Source of the DNA: Akkermansia biwaensis
GTDB lineage: Bacteria; Verrucomicrobiota; Verrucomicrobiia; Verrucomicrobiales; Akkermansiaceae
NCBI RefSeq assembly: GCF_026072915.1
Contig: NZ_AP025943.1
Span: 1,612,001 to 1,676,000, forward strand
Reading direction: 5' to 3'
DNA: 64,000 nucleotides
Part shown: positions 18,072 through 26,364 of the stretch, in pieces
How positions within the stretch are numbered: the first letter of the stretch is position 1
Layout: each line of letters starts with the position of its first letter
The notes under the pieces: generated by a model
Seen by the model: only the letters and a program-made list of their open reading frames with translations
Databases searched by the model: none
Told to the model about the DNA's origin: nothing
Made by a program: the position numbers and the translations under genes

Positions 18072-20081
18072 TCAGGGCGTCTCAAGGTAAACTGTGCCGT
18101 GGGAGTCATTGCCTCCGGCGCCTTTGAATTTGGCCCTGACCGTATAGGCGGCGCCGGATTTGACTTCCGGCACGTTCAGGATGTACTGGATGTTTTCCTT
18201 GCGGGTTCCGCTTTTCCCCGGATGGGCGTCCCGGGCGATTTCCCTGTCCCCCTCATACAGGGCGACGGACTCTATTTCAATGGCATGGGCTCCCTTGTCG
18301 TAAAGAAGGGTGACGGTGTAGTTGCCGGGGGATTTGATCAATTGCGTGGCGTCAAAGGAGTGTTCCTCCCTTGCAAGATCGCCGGGAGTCCAGGTTCCCA
18401 GCTTTGGCGTGTTGAAAAAGTCGGCCTTGTCCAGTTGACCTACGATGTCCCCGGCATAGCTGATGCCCATCAGGTCCATGCGTTTCCCGTAGTCCTTCAA
18501 GCGCTTTTTGAAGTCCGGGAAGTCCTTTTTGTCCCTGGCTGTCCAGCCCACCTCGGCAAAGGCGCAGGCACGGGGAAAAACCTGGTAGTGGAGGCGTTTC
18601 ACATCCGGCACCCATTCCGTCCACATCTGGGCTCCCAGCCCCTTGACCTTGGAGTGGTATTGTTCCTCAAGCCCGTCGAAGACAGGTTCAAAGCCGTAGG
18701 CTTTTTGCAGCGGGATGCTGCCATAGCTGTAGTCGAGGTACGTGAATCCGTTGGTAGAGTTGATGACGTCGTGGCCTTCCCGGATGGCGTCCTTCGCCAG
18801 ACTGGCGCTGCCTTTCCAGAAGTGGATGACGGCGTTCGTGTCCAGTTTGCCTCCCGCCTTGCCTCCGCCGTCCCCATTGACGTCATGGCCGTAGATTTCA
18901 TTCCAGCCCATCATGCGGCGGCCTTTTTTGGCAATGATGCCGGACATGCGGTTGGTGAAGTGCATCTGGACGTCGGAAAGGCTTTTCAATTTGTTTTTCT
19001 TCATGAACGCCTCAATTTCCGGCACGCCTTTCCATTGCTTGTCGTAACGCACTTCATCCCCGCCGATGTGGATGATTTTGCCGGGGAACAGGGAGACGAC
19101 TTCGTCCAGCACGTCGGACAGGAAGGCATAAGTTTTTTCCGAGGTGGGGTCAAAAGCCGTGTTGACGATGAAGGTGGTGGGCACCTCCGCGGGAGTTTTC
19201 AGGCTCAGGAAGGGATAGGCGACGGCGGCCGCACTGGCATGCCCCGGCATTTCGATTTCCGGGACGATGGTGATGTTGCGCCGGGCCGCGTACTGCACGA
19301 TGTCCCTGATCTGCTTCTGGGTGTAAAATCCTTCATGCGGCGTACCGTCCGATTTGCCGCTGTTCCACGTTCCTGTTTCCGTTTCCCGGCGTTTGGAGCC
19401 GATGGAGGTAAGGCGCGGGTATTTTTTGATTTCCATGCGCCATCCAACATCGTCCGTCAGGTGCCAGTGCAGAATGTTCATTTTCAGCAGGGCCATCTGG
19501 TCGATGATTTGCTTGATGGCTTTTTCACCGAAGAAGTGGCGGGCTTCGTCGATCATCAGCGCGCGCCAGGAAAACCGGGGATAGTCCACGATCTTGAACG
19601 GCGTCCGGGAAATGTTCCATTGCACGGAGGATTTGTCCGCATTCCGGTCATGGAAGATGACGGGCATCATCTGGACCAGGCTCTGGGCAGCGTAGAAAAT
19701 ACCTTTCGGGTCTGCGGCGGCAAGGATGATTCCGCGGGGAGAGGATTGGATGGAGTAGGCTTCCTCTCCTCTGGATGCCAGGGAGGAGTCTTTTTTGATG
19801 ATGATATTGGCGGCGTTTTTGGGCGCGTCCTGCGGGGTTTTCAGAGGAAGGGGAAGCCCCGTTCCTTCGCTCAATATCTGCTGCAACTGCGTGGCCCTGT
19901 TCAGGAAGGCCTTGTCCCGGACGTCGGGCACGATTGCGGAATCCCGGGTGAGTGTGGCCGGGGCGCCCTTTTGAAGCGTGATTTCCGCCGGTTTGGGGAT
20001 GATCTGCTCCTGCGCGAAGACGGAGGGAAGACAGAGGAAGAGAACGCAGGCCGGCAGGGTTAATTTCATTTGTTTTTGCAT
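18072..20081 (-). CDS. Secreted beta-N-acetylhexosaminidase (GH20)
   Basis: 669 residues. Releases terminal GlcNAc or GalNAc from glycans by substrate-assisted catalysis, fitting a mucin-degrading lifestyle. Signal peptide MKLTLPACVLFLCLPSVFA. The N-terminal GH20b domain is at about 20-155. The catalytic TIM barrel (about 160-510) carries HWHLTDDVGWR, EIEMPGHASAA and the hallmark HIGGDEV, whose Asp-Glu pair near residue 342 binds the acetamido group and donates the proton. Tryptophans near the C-terminal side (GLGAQMWTEWV) close the pocket. A C-terminal beta-sandwich of about 120 residues follows. A second start at codon 5 (MKLTLP) is equally plausible. The gene is single and convergent with the methyltransferase. 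Confidence 0.95.
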   Translation of the reverse strand: MQKQMKLTLPACVLFLCLPSVFAQEQIIPKPAEITLQKGAPATLTRDSAIVPDVRDKAFLNRATQLQQILSEGTGLPLPLKTPQDAPKNAANIIIKKDSSLASRGEEAYSIQSSPRGIILAAADPKGIFYAAQSLVQMMPVIFHDRNADKSSVQWNISRTPFKIVDYPRFSWRALMIDEARHFFGEKAIKQIIDQMALLKMNILHWHLTDDVGWRMEIKKYPRLTSIGSKRRETETGTWNSGKSDGTPHEGFYTQKQIRDIVQYAARRNITIVPEIEMPGHASAAAVAYPFLSLKTPAEVPTTFIVNTAFDPTSEKTYAFLSDVLDEVVSLFPGKIIHIGGDEVRYDKQWKGVPEIEAFMKKNKLKSLSDVQMHFTNRMSGIIAKKGRRMMGWNEIYGHDVNGDGGGKAGGKLDTNAVIHFWKGSASLAKDAIREGHDVINSTNGFTYLDYSYGSIPLQKAYGFEPVFDGLEEQYHSKVKGLGAQMWTEWVPDVKRLHYQVFPRACAFAEVGWTARDKKDFPDFKKRLKDYGKRMDLMGISYAGDIVGQLDKADFFNTPKLGTWTPGDLAREEHSFDATQLIKSPGNYTVTLLYDKGAHAIEIESVALYEGDREIARDAHPGKSGTRKENIQYILNVPEVKSGAAYTVRAKFKGAGGNDSHGTVYLETP

Positions 20082-20307
20082 GGAAATCTACGGAAGAATA
20101 CCGGAATGGGGTCCGCAATCTTTCATGGGTTCCCTTTTGGCATTTCTCCGCATGAAGGATTCTTTTTTCCTCCGGTGGCCGTGTTTTCGGGAGGGGCGTT
20201 CTGATTATCGACTTGCAGGGAAAAAGAAGATGGACGTATAGTGCAACGGAGTGCGGTTCCCGTCCGGGCCTGCCGCCCTGGAAACGCTTTTTCAACACCG
20301 GAATGAC

Positions 20308-21093
20308 ATGAAGACGAGAATTGGAACGGGAGTGCTGCTGGCGGTCTGCGCCGCTTTTTCATGGAGCGGCGCCCTGGCGTCCACCACGAATTGCCTGAAT
20401 CCGGCGCATTATCTGAAGACGGGAGGTTCCCACCCCCTTTCCCTGGCGGAGCCCGCTGAAGACAGGGTGTACCTGCGCTTCCAGACGGGATGGGCCAGCA
20501 AGTACGAGTGCGAGGGCCTGGACCTGTGGGACGGCAGTCTGTGCGCGTTCGTGCCGGAAATTCAGTACAGGGAGTGGGTGGGCAAGATATGGTACGGCGT
20601 TTCCACGGACCATCAGAATCATGCGGAGTTGAAGTACCGGCTGGATTACGTGAAGGAACTGGGGAACTGGACGGTCATGCCGTGGTACGAGCACAGCTTT
20701 GTTTTTCCCGGAGACAAGGGGATTCCGCGTCCGGGGCTGAAAACGACGTATCGCTTTTCCGACCGCTGGTTTGCGGGAACGGATCTGTACTGGCAGTACA
20801 ACAATCATACGTTCCGCGGCTATTATGCGGCGTTTGCCGGCCTGCATGAAGAGATAGCGGATTGCGTCCGGGTGGACGCCACGATCCGCTACGGCTACAA
20901 CGGCGGGTATGTGGGACCGGTGGTTCATCACGGTTCCAACGCGCTGGACTATAATTTGAGTTTTACGTTCCGGGCCACTTCCCGCCTGACCGTGGAGCTG
21001 TTTACCAATTTCAGCCAGGCGCTGACCGTCCTCAGCCGGAAAGGCCTGGGGAACGATTTTTATTACGGCATCAACCTGAAATATACGTTCTGA
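20308..21093 (+). CDS. Probable small outer-membrane beta-barrel protein
   Basis: About 261 residues, signal peptide ending near WSGALAS. The mature protein is rich in alternating aromatic and polar residues (VYLRFQTGWASKYECEGLDL, KTTYRFSDRWFAGTDLYWQY) and ends in ...GINLKYTF, a terminal phenylalanine typical of outer-membrane barrels. It resembles 8- to 12-stranded barrels of unknown function rather than a named porin. The ATG at 20308 gives a clean signal peptide; an in-frame upstream ATG at 20251 would add 19 unlikely residues. It is divergent from the hexosaminidase gene across 226 bp. Confidence 0.7.
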   Translation: MKTRIGTGVLLAVCAAFSWSGALASTTNCLNPAHYLKTGGSHPLSLAEPAEDRVYLRFQTGWASKYECEGLDLWDGSLCAFVPEIQYREWVGKIWYGVSTDHQNHAELKYRLDYVKELGNWTVMPWYEHSFVFPGDKGIPRPGLKTTYRFSDRWFAGTDLYWQYNNHTFRGYYAAFAGLHEEIADCVRVDATIRYGYNGGYVGPVVHHGSNALDYNLSFTFRATSRLTVELFTNFSQALTVLSRKGLGNDFYYGINLKYTF

Positions 21094-21124
21094 CGCCTTT
21101 TCCGGGTTTTCAACGCATGGTGCC

Positions 21125-21718
21125 TTACGGGCGGACGAACTGGATGTGCATCCAGTCATATCCCAGCTCGCGCCCCAGGGAGAACGCCCCCTCTCCTTCC
21201 ACGATGGACCAGAACGCATCGTATTCCGGACCGGAAAAGGCAGCTTCCGGCGCGCGCATGTACATGGCGTTGCGCAAAGGGTCCAGGTCCACGGCAATTC
21301 CCCATGCGTGCAGGGACGGCCTGCCGGCGCCCCTGACGGGCCGGTTGTTGAAGCAGCCGCCGTAAACGTCCAGATGCAGTTCCCGGATGCGTTCCAGGCC
21401 ATAGTGGTCCAGCGTCTTTTGAAAGATGTTGATGAGGGAGCCGGCGACCAGCCCGTGACAGGTGATGGAGGTGATTTCCGTATCGGGAGCCCAGGAGGGC
21501 CTCAAGGGGTAGGGAAGGGTCACGGTGACCAGGGAGCGCGTGTCTCCCGGCTTTCCGAAGATGGATCTGCCGGAGAGCACTTCCCGTTCCGAGGGCCATG
21601 CGGATGCGGGATATTTCAGTTCATGCGCCAGTACGGTGAATACGGTGCAGGCAATGAGCAGGAATGCCAGTCTCCGGAGGCGGCCGGAGACCTGTTTTTG
21701 CGGCTGGGGGGAAGGCAT
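21125..21718 (-). CDS. M15-family D-Ala-D-Ala carboxypeptidase-like protein
   Basis: 197 residues with an N-terminal signal anchor (RLAFLLIACTVFTVLA) placing the domain in the periplasm. SLHAWGIAVDLDP matches the SxHxxGxAxD zinc motif and GYDWMHIQF supplies the second WxH zinc ligand of the M15 metallopeptidases that trim peptidoglycan stem peptides. The C-terminal type of fold (VanY/L5-endopeptidase-like) is suggested. It is convergent with the small barrel-protein gene and divergent from the ClC channel gene. Confidence 0.8.
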   Translation of the reverse strand: MPSPQPQKQVSGRLRRLAFLLIACTVFTVLAHELKYPASAWPSEREVLSGRSIFGKPGDTRSLVTVTLPYPLRPSWAPDTEITSITCHGLVAGSLINIFQKTLDHYGLERIRELHLDVYGGCFNNRPVRGAGRPSLHAWGIAVDLDPLRNAMYMRAPEAAFSGPEYDAFWSIVEGEGAFSLGRELGYDWMHIQFVRP

Positions 21719-21942
21719 GGCCGTTTATGGGTAGCGGGAGATAATACCGGTTTATCAGGTTTCCCTGCCAGTGCAAGGTATTTGAGTGGGAGGCCCTTTC
21801 AAGCCTTGTTTTTCTGAGCTTATTTTGTCGGTAGAGCGCGGAAGCCGCCAGACGGGGGGAGGAGACCGTGGCGGTATCTGCGCCTGATTCGAACGTCCGG
21901 ACGGAATTTCATGTCTTAACGGAACAGTCCTGTTTTTTGCCC

Positions 21943-23733
21943 ATGAATCCGTCTCCCCCCGATCCTCAGACTCCTCCCGGGACAGTCTGGTATGGATGGG
22001 TTTTAAACCTGTTCCACCATTTGAAGGTGGGGGAGAGCCAGGTGACTTTCATGTGGGCGGTGCTGGTAGGGATTGTCGGGGCCAGCATGTCCATGTGCTT
22101 TGAATGGCTGGTGGAGTTTATTCAATGGCTGTTGACGGGCATTTGGTCGGATTCCAGGGTGGGCGTTTTTTCCCTGCTGGAACCGGAATGGCGGATAGCC
22201 GTACCGGCCATCGGCGGCCTGGTGGCCGGGTTTATTCTTTTATTCGTGAAGAGAAGGATGCCGGGGCAGGCCATGGAGTACATGGAGGCCCTGGCCATAG
22301 GCAACGGACTGATCAAGGTCAGGGCTTCTTCCCTGAAAGTCCTTTCCGCCGCATGGAGCATTGCTTCCGGAGCGGCTATCGGCAAGGAAGGCCCCATTAT
22401 CCAGTCTTCCGCCCTGATCGCCTCCGCCGTTGGGCAGAAGCTCCATGTTTCCATTCCCCGTCTGCGCCTGCTGGTGGGGTGCGGCGCGGCGGCAGGTTTC
22501 ACCACGGCGTTCCACGCTCCTTTTTCCGGCTGCCTGTTCGTGAGTGAGATCATCATCGGCACGGTGAGCATGGATATTCTGGCTCCTCTTTTGATTGCTT
22601 CCTGCACCGGGTTTCTGATGCTGCACCTGCTGGGGGACCCCTCGCCTCTTTACAGTTCCCCGTTTGAGAGTTTCACGATGTTTTCCCAGTCCCTGTGGTG
22701 CGTGGCGCTGGGGGTGCTGGCCGCCGTGGCGGCCAAGGGCTGGGTGGCCCTGCTGGATGTGTCCAACAAGTATTTGAACGGGCGCCAGTCCCTGCTGCCC
22801 GTGCGCCTGATGGCGGCCGGGCTGCTGGTAGGCGTTCTGGCCTGCTTTTACCCGGAGGTGGTGGGCAACGGACAGGCTCTGATCACCGGGCTGGTGCATG
22901 AGGATTACGGGACGCAGCAGGCGCTGATTCTGCTGGCGGTGAAGGTGAGCGCCGTGGCGGTGGTGTTCGGCTGCGGCACCGTGGGCGGGGCGATGACACC
23001 CACCCTGTTTGTCGGGAGCATGGTGGGTTTTATTTTCAGCACCCTGCTGAATCTCATGGGCATGGAGGGCAATCACGCCGTGGCGTATGCCATGGTGGGC
23101 ATGGCGGCCTTTTTTGCCACGGCGGCCCAGGCTCCGCTGACGGCGCTGGTGATGGTGGTGGAGTTTTCCATGAGCGGGCAGATGATTTACCCGCTGCTGA
23201 TCGGCGTGGTGAGTGCCTACGGAACCAGCAAATTGATCCGGGCGCGTTCCATGTACGCCGCCAGCCTGTCCGGAAGCACCGCTTCCGTGGTGAGCCTGCC
23301 CATGGCGCAGGTTCATGTGCATGATCTGGCGCGGCACGTGGTGCCGCAGGTGCTTCCGGATGCTTCTCTGGAAGAGGTTTCCTCCCTGATGCTGAAGAAT
23401 CCGGGGGATTTGATTTTCGTGGTGAAGCAGGACGGTTCTTACCTGGGGACCATTTATCCGGGCGATGTGCCGGGTATCCGGAAGAAGTGGAATCCCGGCC
23501 CCGGCGGGCAGCCTCCGTCGGCAGGGGACCTGATCCGTCCGGGCGCTCCCGTGCTGGACGGGGATACGCACCTGACGGATGCCCTCAAGCTGTTTGAGCA
23601 GGACCACCTGTCCGCCGCCGCCGTCGTGCGCCAGGCGGACGGCCGTCTGGACGGCGTGCTGTACCGCACGGCGCTGTTCCAGGTGATTACGGAGATGATG
23701 AAACGGGAGTCTTCAGGAGCGGAACCTCTTTGA
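21943..23733 (+). CDS. ClC-family chloride channel or exchanger with CBS domains
   Basis: About 596 residues. An integral-membrane ClC core of about 10 or more helices (about residues 20-430) shows the signature AIGKEGPIIQSSA with the gating glutamate near residue 149, and the later GGAMTPTLFVG motif. A C-terminal cytosolic part (about 445-590) looks like two CBS domains, likely nucleotide sensing. Moves chloride, with or without proton antiport, across the inner membrane. The frame opens at a GTG (21868), but the ATG at 21943 starts MNPSPPDPQTPP just before the first helix and is preferred. Confidence 0.9.
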   Translation: MNPSPPDPQTPPGTVWYGWVLNLFHHLKVGESQVTFMWAVLVGIVGASMSMCFEWLVEFIQWLLTGIWSDSRVGVFSLLEPEWRIAVPAIGGLVAGFILLFVKRRMPGQAMEYMEALAIGNGLIKVRASSLKVLSAAWSIASGAAIGKEGPIIQSSALIASAVGQKLHVSIPRLRLLVGCGAAAGFTTAFHAPFSGCLFVSEIIIGTVSMDILAPLLIASCTGFLMLHLLGDPSPLYSSPFESFTMFSQSLWCVALGVLAAVAAKGWVALLDVSNKYLNGRQSLLPVRLMAAGLLVGVLACFYPEVVGNGQALITGLVHEDYGTQQALILLAVKVSAVAVVFGCGTVGGAMTPTLFVGSMVGFIFSTLLNLMGMEGNHAVAYAMVGMAAFFATAAQAPLTALVMVVEFSMSGQMIYPLLIGVVSAYGTSKLIRARSMYAASLSGSTASVVSLPMAQVHVHDLARHVVPQVLPDASLEEVSSLMLKNPGDLIFVVKQDGSYLGTIYPGDVPGIRKKWNPGPGGQPPSAGDLIRPGAPVLDGDTHLTDALKLFEQDHLSAAAVVRQADGRLDGVLYRTALFQVITEMMKRESSGAEPL

Positions 23734-23757
23734 CGCGGAGAGGCGCCGGAACGCGGT

Positions 23758-23773
23758 ATTACAATTTTGTAAT
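23758..23773. promoter_or_regulatory. Palindromic site upstream of the sigma-54 activator
   Basis: ATTACAA-TT-TTGTAAT has perfect 7-bp arms. Its core TTACAA-NN-TTGTAA is the same as in site 2 at 5581-5596. It lies about 120 bp before the activator start. No sigma-54 promoter is seen here, so binding is more likely to autoregulate than to activate (inference). Confidence 0.68.
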
Positions 23774-23894
23774 TGTGTTGTCATGTTCGTGAATGTTTTA
23801 TTTCATGTTGATGTTCAATGATGAAGATGGCGGATGATTTTGTCCTTTCTTTCCGCGGGAAACGCAGTGCACGAAAAAAGGGTTGGTTGGACGC

Positions 23895-25457
23895 ATGAGC
23901 CCGGTTAGTATTCAGGCAGCTACGGGCTGCATGAATGGCATGAACAAGTCTCCCGATTTGGAAATGATCGTGTTGCAGGAGATTAGTTCTGCAATCGTCA
24001 ACGAGCGCAACGGCACGGTCCTGTTGCAGCATATCCTTGATATTTTGTACCGCCGCATGAAGATGCTGCGCGGCACTTTCACCATCCGCCACGGGAACGA
24101 CCTGATGATCGAAGCCTCCCACGGGCTGGACGAACAGGAAATGAAGCGCGGCCACTACCATGTGGGCGAAGGCATTACGGGCCATGTGGCGGAAACGGGC
24201 CGTCCCCACGTGATCGAGGATATTTCCCGGGACCGCAGGTTCCTGAACCGTACCCGCACCCGCAAGAGCGGGGAAAAGGTGGCGTTCATCTGCGTGCCCA
24301 TCATTCATTTGCAGCAGGTGATCGGCACCTTGAGCATCGACCGCCCCGTGGATGCGGAGACGGATCTGGAGCGGGATTTGAAGCTGATGCAGATTGTGGG
24401 GAACATCGCGGGGGATGCCCTGGCGGCATGTCTCCAGGCCCACGAGGAAAGAGAGGCCCTGGTGGCGGAAAATGAGAAGCTGCGCGAATTGCTGACGAGC
24501 AATCCCGGCGAGTTGATAGGGAATTGCCGCCCCATGCTTCAGGTGTATGAGCAGATACGGCAGGTGGCCCCCAGCGACGCCACGGTATTGATCCGCGGCA
24601 GTTCCGGAACGGGGAAGGAACTGGTGGCGCGCGCCGTGGTGAATCTGAGCGCCAGGAAGGACAAGCCTCTGATTACGATGAATTGCGCGGCCATGCCGGA
24701 AAACCTGCTGGAAAGCGAATTGTTCGGCCATGAAAAGGGATCTTTCACCGGGGCTACCAGCCGCCGCATTGGCCGCGCGGAAGCCGCGGACGGCGGAACC
24801 CTGTTTCTGGATGAAATCGGGGATTTGAGCCTGCAAATGCAGGTGAAGCTGCTGCGTTTTTTGCAGGAGAAGACTTTTTCCCGCGTGGGAAGCAACCGGG
24901 AATTGCATTCCGACGTGCGCTTCATCGCCGCGACCAGCCGAAACCTGGAGGAACTAATGGCGGAAAACAAATTCCGTGAAGACCTGTATTACCGTCTGAA
25001 TATTTTTCCCATCGTGATGCCGGACCTTATTCAGCGCAAGGGGGACATCATGCTGCTGGCGGAGCATTTCCTTTCCAAGTTCAATCTCAAGTACGGGAAG
25101 CATATCACGCGCCTTTCCACCCCGGCCATCAACATGCTGATGGCCTACCACTGGCCGGGCAACGTCCGGGAACTGGAGAATTGTGTGGAGCGCGCCGTCA
25201 TTACGGCGCAGGACGATTGCATTTACGGGTACAACCTGCCCGCCTCCCTCCAGATGCCCAGCAGCGACGCCCCGAATTCCCGCGGAGGGGAGGAACAGGC
25301 GGATTTGCCCACGATGGTGGATTCCTTTGAACGGGAATTGATTGTGGCCGCACTGAAGCGCTCTCCGGGCAACATGTCCGCGGCGGCCCGGGGATTGGGC
25401 ATTTCTCCGCGGGTGCTCCATTACAAGATGCACAGGCTGGGCCTGCAAAAGTTATGA
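23895..25457 (+). CDS. Sigma-54-dependent transcriptional activator (GAF-AAA+-Fis)
   Basis: About 520 residues, NifA-like architecture. A GAF sensor domain (about 25-180) is followed by a sigma-54 AAA+ domain (about 200-430) with Walker A GSSGTGKE near residue 235, the sigma-54-contacting loop GSFTGA near 282 (Ser replaces the common Ala) and Walker [12 protein letters not shown] Fis-type helix-turn-helix lies at the C-terminus ([19 protein letters not shown]). There is no receiver domain, so it senses a small molecule or partner rather than phosphorylation. It is the only sigma-54 activator in the window, and a palindrome matching those between glnN and gltB lies upstream of it, so it probably controls ammonium assimilation. 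There are no nif genes nearby. A TTG start at 23883 is possible. It overlaps the next gene by 4 bp. Confidence 0.93.
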   Translation: MSPVSIQAATGCMNGMNKSPDLEMIVLQEISSAIVNERNGTVLLQHILDILYRRMKMLRGTFTIRHGNDLMIEASHGLDEQEMKRGHYHVGEGITGHVAETGRPHVIEDISRDRRFLNRTRTRKSGEKVAFICVPIIHLQQVIGTLSIDRPVDAETDLERDLKLMQIVGNIAGDALAACLQAHEEREALVAENEKLRELLTSNPGELIGNCRPMLQVYEQIRQVAPSDATVLIRGSSGTGKELVARAVVNLSARKDKPLITMNCAAMPENLLESELFGHEKGSFTGATSRRIGRAEAADGGTLFLDEIGDLSLQMQVKLLRFLQEKTFSRVGSNRELHSDVRFIAATSRNLEELMAENKFREDLYYRLNIFPIVMPDLIQRKGDIMLLAEHFLSKFNLKYGKHITRLSTPAINMLMAYHWPGNVRELENCVERAVITAQDDCIYGYNLPASLQMPSSDAPNSRGGEEQADLPTMVDSFERELIVAALKRSPGNMSAAARGLGISPRVLHYKMHRLGLQKL

Positions 25458-26347
25458 AGGGCCTCCATCAGCTTTTATCCGCCGTTTCCCGGTCCTTTTA
25501 CCTGAGCATGCGCTTTCTGCCCCGTGAGATGCGGCCCGGCGTGGCCGTGGGCTATTTGCTGGCGCGCGCCACGGATACGGTGGCGGATACGGTGGACATG
25601 GATTTGAAGGAACGGCTGGCTCTGCTGAAGATGATGGGCGCGGCTGTGGCGGGGGATGCCTCTCACGAGGCGGCCGCAACCTGTTTCGGCCGGCTGGGCG
25701 TGCTGTCTTCCGTGCAGAAGCACCGGGGGGAGGGGGAACTTTTGGCGCGCTTTCCCGAATGTCTGGCCCTGCTGGAAGCCCTGCCGCCGCGGGAGCAGAT
25801 GCTGGTGCGGAACGTTCTGTCCACGATTGTGGAGGGACAGGCGTGGGACCTGGAATATTTTGCGGAGCATTCCTCCGTCACTTGTCCGGAACAATTGGAA
25901 CATTACGCCTACATGGTGGCCGGATGCGTGGGCGAGTTCTGGACCAGGCTGGGCCTCCTTGTCCTTGGCGGCGCGTTCAGCACCCAGCCGGAAGAGGTGC
26001 TTTTGCGGTGGGGAGTCCATTACGGAATGGGGCTGCAGCTGGTGAACATTCTCCGCGACCGGGAGGAGGATTTCTCCCGCGGGAGAAGCTATCTGCCCGG
26101 AGACGATGCGGAACCGTGGCTGGAAAAGGCGGAGCTGTGGCTGAAGGAAGGCGTGTTTTATGCGGAGTCCCTGCATAACGGACGATTGCGTTTTTCCACG
26201 GTGCTTCCGGCGTGGCTGGGGCTGGATACGCTGGATTTGTTGAAACAGCGGGAAATTCCCTCTTCCAGAAAGGTGAAGGTTACGCGCGGCAGGGTGTATT
26301 CCCGGATGTGGAAGGCGTTTCTGTTTTCCTGGAAGGAAGCCCTGTAG
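25454..26347 (+). CDS. Squalene/phytoene synthase family protein
   Basis: 297 residues of the all-alpha trans-isoprenyl synthase fold that condenses two prenyl diphosphates head to head. The first aspartate-rich motif is DTVADT (residues about 40-45, after YLLARAT) and the second is [14 protein letters not shown], where DREED occupies the usual DxxED position. [12 protein letters not shown] matches the conserved start of the family. It could make squalene, dehydrosqualene or a hopanoid precursor; the sequence does not decide. The start overlaps the stop of the sigma-54 activator gene (ATGA), so the two are translationally coupled, an unexpected link between nitrogen-type regulation and isoprenoids. 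Confidence 0.85.
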   Translation: MKGLHQLLSAVSRSFYLSMRFLPREMRPGVAVGYLLARATDTVADTVDMDLKERLALLKMMGAAVAGDASHEAAATCFGRLGVLSSVQKHRGEGELLARFPECLALLEALPPREQMLVRNVLSTIVEGQAWDLEYFAEHSSVTCPEQLEHYAYMVAGCVGEFWTRLGLLVLGGAFSTQPEEVLLRWGVHYGMGLQLVNILRDREEDFSRGRSYLPGDDAEPWLEKAELWLKEGVFYAESLHNGRLRFSTVLPAWLGLDTLDLLKQREIPSSRKVKVTRGRVYSRMWKAFLFSWKEAL

Positions 26348-26364
26348 TCCGGGAGGACTGCACG

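Noticed and set aside
18048-20063. 671-residue frame opposite the GH20 gene
   Set aside because: The minus-strand product has a signal peptide and the GH20 HIGGDE motif; this frame has no recognisable domain.
21868-21942. tRNA-like T-arm string (GATTCGAAC) before the ClC gene
   Set aside because: No acceptor, D or anticodon stems can be folded around it; it lies in the leader of the ClC gene.
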